DNA of 64,000 bases from JBLNDJ01 sp050261515 (GTDB lineage Bacteria; Acidobacteriota; Terriglobia; Bryobacterales; Bryobacteraceae), in assembly GCA_050261515.1 (NCBI GenBank), contig JBLNDJ010000060.1:1-64000 (forward strand), in the 5' to 3' direction. Positions within the stretch are counted from its first letter, which is position 1. Each line of letters starts with the position of its first letter. The notes beneath the pieces were generated by a model that did no database searches, was not told the DNA's origin, and was given only the letters and a program-made list of their open reading frames with translations. Both the position numbers and the translations under genes were made by a program. Shown piece after piece: positions 1-7,573 of this stretch.

Positions 1-76
1 GGACGCCAAACCGCCACCAAAAGGACTCCGGGAGAGGTTTTGGGGTAGGTCGAGGTCGGTAAGTCTTTGAAAACAC

Positions 77-121
77 TGGTCGGGCCGCCGGGATTTGAAC
101 CCGGGACCTCTTGCACCCCAA
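77..121 (-). other. att site: 3' half of a tRNA-Pro(GGG) gene
   Basis: Read on the minus strand this contains an anticodon loop TTGGGGT (anticodon GGG), a 3' anticodon-stem strand GCAAG, a perfect 5-bp T-stem (CCGGG/CCCGG) with loop TTCAAAT, an acceptor 3' strand CGGCCCG and ACCA. The 5' anticodon-stem strand should be CTTGC, but the bases beyond 121 give GCCCG, and no acceptor 5' strand CGGGCCG follows. The tRNA is therefore broken in the anticodon loop. Tyrosine recombinases commonly integrate in tRNA 3' halves, and one is encoded at 3618-4979. The intact tRNA-Pro should lie at the other end of the element, outside this window. Bases 1-76 are then host sequence from downstream of the tRNA. 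Confidence 0.85.
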
Positions 122-392
122 CGGGCGAAAATCAATCACTTACAGCGACGGCCGACTGAAAACACGAGACTTAGCGGCTACCGTTTTGGTCTCCAATTGG
201 TCTCCACGGCCACCCCGAAGGCGAAATGGACTCCGAACTGACTCCAGTTCCGGACCACGTCAGCCGAGAGAATCGCCACAGTTTCTGCCCGGGGACCCAC
301 GTCTGCTCCGCGCACGCGCGCGGTTGTACTCGCCCTCGGAAGGTCTGACAGAATCTCCCGCTCCTATACAGAGTGCCCACGGTGCCCACACG
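122..392. other. non-coding element end between att and the AbiE promoter
   Basis: No convincing gene is visible. Open frames here lack phage-like composition and ribosome binding sites. The stretch holds a doubled TTGGTCTCCA (186-206) and further GACTCC-containing copies near 229-245. Together with its position next to att this suggests recombinase arm-type binding sites, but that is inference. Confidence 0.4.
186..206 (+). repeat. tandem direct repeat TTGGTCTCCA x2
   Basis: Two perfect 10-base copies at 186-195 and 197-206, centre to centre 11 bases apart (about one helical turn), some 65 bases inside the element from the att core. The spacing and place fit arm-type integrase or excisionase sites. 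No footprint is known. Confidence 0.45.
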
Positions 393-421
393 TTGACAGA
401 GGCTGTTTTCATTGGGACAAT
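393..421 (+). promoter_or_regulatory. sigma70-type promoter of the AbiE operon
   Basis: TTGACA at 393-398, a 17-base spacer and GACAAT at 416-421. Transcription would begin near 428, only a few bases before the ATG at 434, so the message would be nearly leaderless. The operator palindrome starts three bases after the -10 element. Confidence 0.65.
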
Positions 422-423
422 GG

Positions 424-443
424 TTTTCAGCAAATGCTGAAAA
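424..443. promoter_or_regulatory. palindromic operator over transcription and translation start of abiEi
   Basis: Perfect 8-base inverted repeat TTTTCAGC-AAAT-GCTGAAAA, with the ATG of the antitoxin inside it. AbiEi-family antitoxins are known to repress their own operon by binding inverted repeats near the promoter. This palindrome is the natural candidate here. As RNA it could also fold over the start codon. Confidence 0.6.
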
Positions 444-1522
444 TACCAGATTCAGTGAAAGGATCGACTCTCGAACGTGACGCCGCCGACCAGTTGACGG
501 CGGTGCTGCGAAAGGTGCCTTTCCTTGAATCCGCTAGATTCCAGCGAGAGAGCACACATGGCGACTCACGTGCCGATTTCATTCTAGCCGTCCGCTCCCA
601 GTCGATTAACCGCCGCCTCGTGTGTGAAGTGAAGTCGAGCGGGCAGCCGCGTATCGCAAGGGAATCCTGCCTGACGCTTCGGGACTACGTTCGCTCCGAC
701 GTGCGGGATTACCCGGTGTTCATTGCCCCGTACGTCGGTCCGGCTGCCGCCGCCGTTTGTGACCAGTATCAGGTTGGCTACTTCGATCTCGCCGGGAACT
801 ACCGCCTCGCGTTCGATCAGGTGTTCATCCAACGAGAGGGTTTTCCCAACCCGTCCGTCCAGAAACGCGATCTCCGGTCCCTCTACTCGCCCAAGGCAGA
901 GCGGATCCTCCGCGTGCTCGTCACCGCTGCCAAACGAAGCTGGCGGATGCAGGATCTGGCGGACAAAGCCGCAGTCAGCCTCGGACAGGTGGCCAACGTA
1001 AAGAAGCTCTTGTCCGATCGGGAGTGGATCGAGGCAGATGCCGACGGTATTCGGCTTCGCTCCCTGGAATCGGCGGTCTTGCCCATCCTCAAGGAATGGG
1101 CGGGCAACTACCGCATGGAGCGCAGCACTGCACGCGATTACTATTCGCTGAAGCCGATTCCGCAGATGGAAACCGCGATCGCAGAGGCGAGCCGGCAACT
1201 CCAGGCACGCTGCGCCCTCACCGGTCTTTCTGGTGCGGTTCGGCTTGCGCCGGCAGTGCGGTATCAGCGGATCACCGCGTACGTTCTCGGTGACGTGACG
1301 GCGTTGGCCGAACGGCTGGATTTGAGGCCTGTATCGTCCGGCGCGAACGTCACGCTTCTCGACCCTTATGACGAGGGCGTCTTTTACGGCTCGCGCGAAG
1401 TCGAGCGAGTTCCCGTGGCGTCGCCTGTTCAGTTGTACCTCGATCTGATGCAAACCAAGGGTCGCGGAGAAGAGGCCGCGTCAGCGATTGTAGAGGAGGT
1501 AATCACACCGGCATGGCGGTAA
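434..1522 (+). CDS. abiEi: AbiEi-family type IV antitoxin / transcriptional regulator
   Basis: A 362-residue protein of the AbiEi-like type IV antitoxin group, which represses its operon and counteracts the nucleotidyltransferase toxin. The first 150 residues look like a restriction-endonuclease-like fold, with D48 and the E65-V-K67 doublet in the right order for a PD-(D/E)XK site. A winged-helix-like segment follows (about 160-210), then a C-terminal domain ending in a YLDLMQTKGRGEEAA motif typical of the family. The start at 434 has no Shine-Dalgarno sequence, but the promoter places the transcript start just upstream, so leaderless initiation is likely. It overlaps the toxin gene by 10 bases. 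Family assignment is from recognisable motifs; whether the endonuclease-like site is active is unknown. Confidence 0.8.
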   Translation: MLKIPDSVKGSTLERDAADQLTAVLRKVPFLESARFQRESTHGDSRADFILAVRSQSINRRLVCEVKSSGQPRIARESCLTLRDYVRSDVRDYPVFIAPYVGPAAAAVCDQYQVGYFDLAGNYRLAFDQVFIQREGFPNPSVQKRDLRSLYSPKAERILRVLVTAAKRSWRMQDLADKAAVSLGQVANVKKLLSDREWIEADADGIRLRSLESAVLPILKEWAGNYRMERSTARDYYSLKPIPQMETAIAEASRQLQARCALTGLSGAVRLAPAVRYQRITAYVLGDVTALAERLDLRPVSSGANVTLLDPYDEGVFYGSREVERVPVASPVQLYLDLMQTKGRGEEAASAIVEEVITPAWR

Positions 1523-2343
1523 CATTCCGAGACTACTCCGCAGACCAGGTCGAGGCAGCGCGCTCCGTCCTGCTGGAGCTTGTGCGCCTGCTGGGTGAAT
1601 ACCGTGACGACATCGTTGTCGTCGGTGGCTGGGTTCCTCAGCTCCTCCTTCCGGCGGGCACCCCGCCGCACGTCGGCAGCATCGATGTCGACCTGGCTTT
1701 GAACCATCGAAAACTTCAAGAGGCGGGGTACGCAACGATCCAGGAACTCCTCGTTCGCCGGGGGTACGAGGAGGATCAGCGGCAGCCATTCATCTACCAC
1801 CGCACGGTCGTTGTGAACGGAAACGCAATCAAAGTTGAGGTCGACTTCCTGGCGGGTGAATACGCGGGCACCAGTGCGAAGCACCGCACGCAGCAGGTGC
1901 AAGAGGGCCGCGCTCGCAAGGCTCGAGGCTGCGATCTCGCTTTTGACCTCTACGTAGAGACTGACATCGTGGGCGAATTGCCTGAGGGAGGACGGGATCA
2001 GGCGCGAATTCGCGTTTCATCCGTGGTTGCGTTCCTCGTGATGAAAGGCATGGCGCTCCACGACCGTCTCAAAGAGAAAGACGCCTGGGACATCTACTTC
2101 ACTCTGCTCAACTACCCAGGTGGCCTGGAAGCACTCGCCGAGGAGATCGCGCCGCACCTGAGTCAGGGGCTGGTGCAGGAGGGACTCCGGAAGATCGGAG
2201 AGAAGTTCGCATCGGCCGACCACGTCGGTCCGAAATTCGTGGCGGACTTCGAGGAGATCCGCGACCCGGAGGAACGCGACATCCGAATGCGTGACGCCTT
2301 CGAGCGTGTCCGCTATCTGCTGACCAAGCTGGGGATGCCGTAA
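1513..2343 (+). CDS. abiEii: AbiEii/AbiGii-family nucleotidyltransferase toxin
   Basis: A 276-residue minimal nucleotidyltransferase. The GGW motif is at residues 38-40, the catalytic D-x-D at D58/D60 and the third carboxylate at D110 (KVEVDF). The family helix with MALHDRLKEKDAWDIYF follows near 185-200. Proteins of this group transfer nucleotides to RNA targets such as tRNA acceptor ends and cause growth arrest during phage infection. The gene is translationally coupled to the antitoxin (start 10 bases before the antitoxin stop) and shares its promoter. All residues needed for catalysis appear intact. Confidence 0.88.
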   Translation: MAVTFRDYSADQVEAARSVLLELVRLLGEYRDDIVVVGGWVPQLLLPAGTPPHVGSIDVDLALNHRKLQEAGYATIQELLVRRGYEEDQRQPFIYHRTVVVNGNAIKVEVDFLAGEYAGTSAKHRTQQVQEGRARKARGCDLAFDLYVETDIVGELPEGGRDQARIRVSSVVAFLVMKGMALHDRLKEKDAWDIYFTLLNYPGGLEALAEEIAPHLSQGLVQEGLRKIGEKFASADHVGPKFVADFEEIRDPEERDIRMRDAFERVRYLLTKLGMP

Positions 2344-2562
2344 TCGGCCGCGGTAACCCGGCGAGCCAGCCGTCAAGCTCTCCGCTCAATGATGTAGGCT
2401 TCGGTGAAAGCCGTCGTTGCCCTTGAGCGTTCCTTGGATTCGGCGGGTTCGCGCGTCCAACATCTGCTGCCCAGCGTGAAAGAACGTATCATAGCTCTGT
2501 GCCGGACGGTTGTTGACGACGCGTGGAAGTATTGGCGGTTCCCGGCACAGGTCGGTTGAACC

Positions 2563-3543
2563 ATGGGTACGGCACGGCACATGATCGCGTTGCTACGGAG
2601 CCATCTTGATGGCGACGACAAGGAGTTCTTGTCGGTGGCCATGCAAGCAGCTGCTCATGAGGCACGTCTGGGCCATACAACACTCGCCCAGCAAATGCGA
2701 GACCTGATTGACGAGGCCAAGCGGCGCGCTACCGCGGTCGAAAGCCGCCCCGGCCAGTTGATCGTCCTTGAGCCTCGGGGCGACCTTGCAGACCTTCTGT
2801 ATGTTCAGAGCCCGAGCAGCCGCTTGGGTGATATGGCCTTGCCTGAAGCGTTGCTCGATCGTTTGAATCGTGTGCTGCTGGAACACCGGCAGCAGAAGAA
2901 GCTTCGCGAACATGGATTGACTCCCCGAAGGAAACTCCTGTTCGTCGGGCCGCCCGGGACAGGCAAGACGATGACCGCATCGGCGCTTGCCGGCGAGCTG
3001 CACCTGCCCTTGTTCACGATCATGCTCGAGGGCCTCATAACGAAGTTCATGGGCGAGACTGCGGCGAAGCTGCGGACGGTCTTTGAGGCGATCCGGCAGA
3101 CACTGGGCGTTTATCTGTTCGATGAGTTCGACGCACTTGGCGCGCACCGCAGCCAGACTAATGACGTTGGCGAGATTCGGCGGGTGTTGAACTCCTTCCT
3201 CCAGTTGCTGGAGAAGGACTCTTCTCAGAGCCTGATTGTCGCAGCGACAAATCACCCCGACTTGCTGGATCGTGCCCTGTTCCGGCGATTCGACGACGTG
3301 ATCGAATATCAGCTCCCGGATTCAGAAGTGGTTCAACGAGTCCTTCACCGGAAGCTGGCCATGTTCCAGTCCTCCGATGTCGAATGGTCGCGGATTCTGC
3401 CGGAAGCCGCGGGTTTGAGCCATGCTGACCTCGCGCGTGGCAGCGAAGAAGCAGCCAAGCAGGCGGTCCTCCGAGGGTCGACTCGGATCACGACAGATGC
3501 ACTTGTGGCTGCCATTCAAGAACGTAAGACGGCTACCCGATAA
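2563..3543 (+). CDS. AAA-family ATPase (SpoVK/FtsH-like AAA module), orphan
   Basis: A 326-residue protein with a helical N-terminal part (1-120) and one AAA module: Walker A GPPGTGKT at 129-136, Walker B YLFDEFDA at 184-191, sensor-1 N230 and arginine-finger candidates R238/R242. Similar single-module AAA proteins are often encoded directly beside a subtilisin-like S8 protease in defence loci. No protease follows here; the next gene is the convergent integrase. The 219 bases separating it from abiEii leave co-transcription uncertain. The start ATG at 2563 has no clear ribosome binding site, and an in-frame ATG at 2581 is an alternative. The ATPase is clear; the substrate is unknown. Confidence 0.75.
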   Translation: MGTARHMIALLRSHLDGDDKEFLSVAMQAAAHEARLGHTTLAQQMRDLIDEAKRRATAVESRPGQLIVLEPRGDLADLLYVQSPSSRLGDMALPEALLDRLNRVLLEHRQQKKLREHGLTPRRKLLFVGPPGTGKTMTASALAGELHLPLFTIMLEGLITKFMGETAAKLRTVFEAIRQTLGVYLFDEFDALGAHRSQTNDVGEIRRVLNSFLQLLEKDSSQSLIVAATNHPDLLDRALFRRFDDVIEYQLPDSEVVQRVLHRKLAMFQSSDVEWSRILPEAAGLSHADLARGSEEAAKQAVLRGSTRITTDALVAAIQERKTATR

Positions 3544-3556
3544 ATGTCCGGGGAAC

Positions 3557-3575
3557 CGGCCCGCAAAACGGGCCG
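3557..3575. terminator. hairpin terminator between the AAA ATPase and integrase genes
   Basis: Perfect 7-bp stem CGGCCCG-CAAAA-CGGGCCG, 13 bases after the AAA gene stop and 43 bases past the integrase stop. It sits between convergent genes and could act both ways. There is no U-tract, so factor-independent strength is uncertain. Confidence 0.55.
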
Positions 3576-3617
3576 CAGGCGGCGTCTCAGGCTTGCTATC
3601 TCCGAACTCGTTCTGGC

Positions 3618-4979
3618 CTACTGCACCAAGGTCGTAACCGGCAAGGTGTCGAGCAGACTGGGCGGTGCCTCGGGCGCTGGGGTGGGCGCCGTTGTCGGCG
3701 GCGGAGCTGCCGGCGGTTCCGGGGGCGGCGCCTCGGCCGTCGCCGTCTTCTCGGGCTTGCCAGCGGCGCTTGCCAGTCTCTCCTGGATGCGCCGGGTCAG
3801 CTCGTTCTGGCGTTCCGGGGCCACGAAGGTGTACTCGCTCGTCATTTCCAGGCTGGCGTGGCCGGCGATCTTGGACGCCTCGATGGCGCTGCCGCCGACC
3901 TCCTGCCGCCACGTGATGTTGGCGCGGCGGAAGGAGTGAGGCCCAAGGCCTTTGAAGTCGCAGCCTTCCGCGCGCGCTGCCTGGTGGAGCGCGTCGCGGA
4001 CCGCCGAATCCCACATCGGCCTGTCCGGGGCCCACTTCTGATGAAAGACCCAACCCTCGGGTTTGGCACGTTCGGCCGCCGCCCTTTCGCGAAACCGCTC
4101 GGCCAGATACCCGATACCCAGCACGCGCCGGCTGTTTTCGGTCTTTGGGCGGCCGACATGCTGATGCCAGACGCGCTGCTCGATCTTGACCGTCCCGGCA
4201 TCCAGGTTCACGTGCTTCCACTGAAGGCCGAGGACCTCGGAGATTCGCGCGCCGGTGGCGATGCAGGTTTCGAGGATGAGTTTGTTGGGCTCCTCCATCC
4301 GGGCCAACACCCCTGCGGTCTCTTCGAAAGTCAGGATGCGCCGCTCGAACGCGTACCGTTTCCGGCCCAGCTTGGCTCGGCTGGCTGGACTGCGTTTACC
4401 CTCTTCCCAAAGCCCGTGGCCTTCGGCGTAGTAGAAGATCCGGCTCATGATGTTGCGCACGCCGTGCATGCTGTACCAGGAGTCGAACGTCGTGTGAAGC
4501 CAGTCCTCGATGGCCTTGGGTTTGATTTCGTTCAGACGGCACTTGGCCCACCGCGGTATCAGGTACTTGTGGAGGTAGAACAGCTCCTTGGCCCTGGTCG
4601 CAACGCTGATCTGGTGTTCGCGGCTGAGGTAGCCCTCTTCGTACATCTTCGCGATCTCGCCGAACAGTGCAATCCCCGTCGCCAGGACTTGTTCGACGGC
4701 GGCTTCCTGCGTTGGAGCGTTCAGCTTGGCGAGGAACTTGTCGCGCTCGATCTCCGCCTCACGTTTACCGATCGCGTTCTCGCCGCGACTGGGGCCCAGC
4801 ATGTGGAACTTCCGGGAGGTCTTCACGGAACCGTCGCTCTGAATCTCGTCGGCGTAGTAGCGGAAGAACCAGTAGTAACTCCCACGGTCCTTCCGTTCGT
4901 GAATCTTCGGATGCTGTACCCGCCGTTTCACCTTGACGCCTCCAGTCAGGGCCTGAAGGCTAACTTCATTCCGAGGCAT
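3618..4979 (-). CDS. int: phage-type tyrosine site-specific recombinase (integrase)
   Basis: A 453-residue tyrosine recombinase that catalyses integration and excision at the tRNA-Pro att site. The N-terminal arm-binding and core-binding (SAM-like) regions span about 20-200. The catalytic domain has R245 (GARISEVLGLQW), a beta-hairpin K279, H348 and R351 (HSFRR), H374 (GHASLEMT) and nucleophile Y383 (SEYTF), so the full R-K-H-R-H-Y set is present. The last 45 residues are an unusual Pro/Ala-rich tail. It lies about 3.5 kb inside the element rather than against att, with cargo in between. It faces att, and it is the last gene of the minus-strand early block. Confidence 0.92.
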   Translation of the reverse strand: MPRNEVSLQALTGGVKVKRRVQHPKIHERKDRGSYYWFFRYYADEIQSDGSVKTSRKFHMLGPSRGENAIGKREAEIERDKFLAKLNAPTQEAAVEQVLATGIALFGEIAKMYEEGYLSREHQISVATRAKELFYLHKYLIPRWAKCRLNEIKPKAIEDWLHTTFDSWYSMHGVRNIMSRIFYYAEGHGLWEEGKRSPASRAKLGRKRYAFERRILTFEETAGVLARMEEPNKLILETCIATGARISEVLGLQWKHVNLDAGTVKIEQRVWHQHVGRPKTENSRRVLGIGYLAERFRERAAAERAKPEGWVFHQKWAPDRPMWDSAVRDALHQAARAEGCDFKGLGPHSFRRANITWRQEVGGSAIEASKIAGHASLEMTSEYTFVAPERQNELTRRIQERLASAAGKPEKTATAEAPPPEPPAAPPPTTAPTPAPEAPPSLLDTLPVTTLVQ

Positions 4980-5003
4980 CGTTCAAGTCCTATTGCCGTG
5001 GCT

Positions 5004-5879
5004 TCACGCCAGCATGTACTCCGGAATCACATCGCCCAGTTCCGCGTTGCCTCGCCGATGCTCTGGGATCCAGAACACGCAGCGCAGCTTGGGATTCCCG
5101 AAAAGGCCCGCACCGCTGCGGTAGTCGGCGTAATGGCCGCGCACCCAGAAACGGCGCATCTTGGATTCATCCCGGCCGAGGACGCCACGACCGGTGGTCC
5201 GGATTTGCGGTACGTTGGTGATCCGGATCTCGTGCCACACCGTGGCCGGGACAAGATCCCGCTGGTGGCGTCGCGAAACCTTGGGTGAAGCGATCGCGTG
5301 CAAGACGACGTTTCGGCAGTTCATCCTGGCGAGGCTGTGGGCCACGAGGGCACCGTTCCACGTCAGAACCGCAATCTCCTCCGTGACGGCGTAATCCTCC
5401 TGGTGAGTGAAGCGGTCGTAGACAACGGAGTCCGTCGGGACGCGGCCCTCCTTGTCGACTGAGTAGCCGACACAACCGATACAAACCGCATTCGCGGTGT
5501 TCGTGGTTCCCCAGACGAGGCACGCTACCCGGAATCCATCCGGCACGTCGAAACGCTCGACCATGAGCGCCACCGGCGTCTCGCCCGCGACGCGGCCCTC
5601 GAGCCACATCTTCTTGTACGGAGGTACCGGCGGCGCCTTGGGTGTCGTGGTGATTTCCTCAAGCAACGCCGCCACCGACCATTCCCCGGCAATGGTTGGC
5701 ATCGCGTACACGTCGTCGATCACGCTCTGGATGTTGACGAGGATCCGGCTTCTGTCCATCGCGTCCAGGACGATTCCGTCGAGCGTGATTGCGCGTGGCC
5801 CGTCCGGATGCTCCACGTAGGATTGAAGGGAACGCGGATCGACTACGCGGCCCTTTTTGATCAACGTCCGGAGGTTCAT
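5004..5879 (-). CDS. phage protein of unknown function
   Basis: A 291-residue protein I do not recognise. It is soluble, with no membrane segment, and has mixed alpha/beta composition. Its ATG overlaps the stop of the UvrD-like helicase gene (ATGA), so it belongs to the replication operon. The integrase gene begins 24 bases after its stop. A role linked to the helicase is suggested only by coupling. Confidence 0.7.
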   Translation of the reverse strand: MNLRTLIKKGRVVDPRSLQSYVEHPDGPRAITLDGIVLDAMDRSRILVNIQSVIDDVYAMPTIAGEWSVAALLEEITTTPKAPPVPPYKKMWLEGRVAGETPVALMVERFDVPDGFRVACLVWGTTNTANAVCIGCVGYSVDKEGRVPTDSVVYDRFTHQEDYAVTEEIAVLTWNGALVAHSLARMNCRNVVLHAIASPKVSRRHQRDLVPATVWHEIRITNVPQIRTTGRGVLGRDESKMRRFWVRGHYADYRSGAGLFGNPKLRCVFWIPEHRRGNAELGDVIPEYMLA

Positions 5880-7573
5880 ATCCGCACCGCCATGCCGGTT
5901 TCCATCGGGCAGATGTAGAGCGTCTGCCGCGCCCGGGTCATTCCGACGTAGAACTGCCGGATCACCGAGTCGCGCGGCGGGCCCGTCCGCTGATATTGGC
6001 GATCTGCCTCACCGCTGAGATCCGGAAAGAGGTACACGACGTCGGCTTCGCCGCCCTTGACTGAGTGGATCGTTCCGACCACGACACGGGGCACGTCGAT
6101 CAGCGCAGCAGGGCCGTGCGCGCCGGCAACATCCAGGGGAAACTGAACCCGCTTGAAGACGGAGGCGTTCACGCGCCGGCGCCACCACTCCAACAGCGAG
6201 CGGTAGTCGCCATCGAAGGTCGAAAGCAGGGCTTCGAGCGCCGAGGGCTCGAAGACCTCATCGAGAGTCGCAATCGTGACGTCGCCGTTGGGTGGCAGGC
6301 TCTGCAGTTTCTTCTTGGAGCCGCGCTTCAGAACTCCCTCCGAGGTCAGCCACTCGGCCCACAGCCCGAGGTCGCCCATCGTCCAGTCCCGTCGCCCGTC
6401 ACCGAACCCCGGATGGGCGACCAGTAGCGCGAGGATGCGGCTTGGCGTGGACCCACGTCCGATGCGTAGCGGGTTCCAGAATCCGTTCGACTTGCGATAC
6501 GGGTTGTGGAACGGGATGGCGTTCTTGCGGAGAACAGCCACCAGAGGCTGGAGCATATAGCCGCAGGCGGCAAGGAACATCACCGACTGGCCGTGCTCCA
6601 GGTGCCGGAGCGCGCTCTTGAGAATGAAGTACTCCGGCGATTTATACGTCCCCGTGGAGAGCCGGATGCACTCGCCGTCTTCCGGCCGCGGCAGGTAGTC
6701 CTTCTCCTGCCTTCGCGTCACCTGCTTGATGAGCCGCATGGCTGGGCCGTGAATCGCCCTCGGCACGCGGTAGCTCTGCTTGAGGATGATCTTGTGGTCG
6801 GCGGGGATGTCAGGGTCGAGCACCGCCTCCGGCGTCGCGCCGGTGAAGGAGTAAATGGTCTGGTCGTCGTCGGCGGCCACGATGAAGTAGCTGGCCCGCT
6901 CACCCCACTTGCGGATGAGGGTGAGCTGCATCCGATTCAGGTCCTGCGCCTCATCCGCGAAGATCACCGAGGGGCGGTTGGGGGCCATGTACACGTCGCG
7001 GAGGGCTACCTCGATCAGGTCGCAGAAATCGAGCAGGCCGTGGGCGTCCTTGTACTCGCGCCAGCGGGCCGAGAACTCCCGCACCACCGAGGGCCAGCCT
7101 TCAGGCGGAATCATCATGCCGCGCCAGCGGTTCAGTTGCTCGAGGCACTCGTCGCCTTCCTTGCCTTGCTCGCCGCCTTCGTCCTCGCCGCTTTCCTCAC
7201 CTTCCAGACGTCCGTGCTTCTTCTTCGGCGTGATCTGGAGGTGCGGATTGTCCTTGTTCCACTCCTCGACGTTGCATTCCGCGATCTCCGGCCCGCCGAG
7301 GGCGTGGTAGCAGTGCGAGTGGAGGGTGCCAATCCGATCTGGATTGATGGGTAGGTCACGGCCCGCAAGTTCCGCGGCGGCGGCGCGAGAGAAGCTCGTC
7401 ACCAGGACCGAGTCCGCGCCGAAGCGCTCGACCGCGCGCCGGATCTGTCGGGTCAGGTTGGTGGTCTTCCCGGTTCCAGGTGGCCCGAAGATGCGGTATT
7501 CCGCGGTAATGGAATGATCCAGTGCGCCAATGTCATTGAGGGACCCGGCGGCAACAGCATCATGCGCGTTCAT
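5876..7573 (-). CDS. UvrD/Rep-like superfamily 1 DNA helicase
   Basis: A 565-residue SF1A-type helicase, expected to unwind DNA during phage replication. Walker A GPPGTGKTT is at 30-38, motif Ia VTSFSRAAAAELAGR near 58-72, Walker B FADEAQDL near 205-212, motif III AADDDQTIYSFTGA near 233-246, motif IV SYRVPRAI near 276, and motif VI QFYVGMTRARQTLYIC close to the C-terminus. Motif V GTIHSVKGGEADVVYL is present. An acidic, low-complexity insertion occupies about 120-145. Proteins of this class are usually longer (about 650-720), so this is a compact phage form. It overlaps the downstream gene by 4 bases and the primase gene by 14 bases. Confidence 0.88.
   Translation of the reverse strand: MNAHDAVAAGSLNDIGALDHSITAEYRIFGPPGTGKTTNLTRQIRRAVERFGADSVLVTSFSRAAAAELAGRDLPINPDRIGTLHSHCYHALGGPEIAECNVEEWNKDNPHLQITPKKKHGRLEGEESGEDEGGEQGKEGDECLEQLNRWRGMMIPPEGWPSVVREFSARWREYKDAHGLLDFCDLIEVALRDVYMAPNRPSVIFADEAQDLNRMQLTLIRKWGERASYFIVAADDDQTIYSFTGATPEAVLDPDIPADHKIILKQSYRVPRAIHGPAMRLIKQVTRRQEKDYLPRPEDGECIRLSTGTYKSPEYFILKSALRHLEHGQSVMFLAACGYMLQPLVAVLRKNAIPFHNPYRKSNGFWNPLRIGRGSTPSRILALLVAHPGFGDGRRDWTMGDLGLWAEWLTSEGVLKRGSKKKLQSLPPNGDVTIATLDEVFEPSALEALLSTFDGDYRSLLEWWRRRVNASVFKRVQFPLDVAGAHGPAALIDVPRVVVGTIHSVKGGEADVVYLFPDLSGEADRQYQRTGPPRDSVIRQFYVGMTRARQTLYICPMETGMAVRI

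Noticed and set aside
77..160. Complete tRNA-Pro gene
   Set aside because: Anticodon 5' stem, D-arm and acceptor 5' strand are missing beyond base 121.
111..440. Plus-strand open frame beside att
   Set aside because: Begins inside the tRNA remnant, is Ser/Arg/Pro-rich with no family signal, and ends within the AbiE operator.
2404..2559. 51-codon plus-strand frame starting GTG just before the AAA ATPase gene
   Set aside because: Composition is protein-like (amphipathic, VKAVVALERSLDS start), but there is no ribosome binding site or known homology. Could be a gene remnant; conservation in relatives would decide.
3858..5288. Plus-strand open frame of 476 codons over the integrase
   Set aside because: Shadow of the integrase and the next gene; the minus-strand frame has the full recombinase active site.
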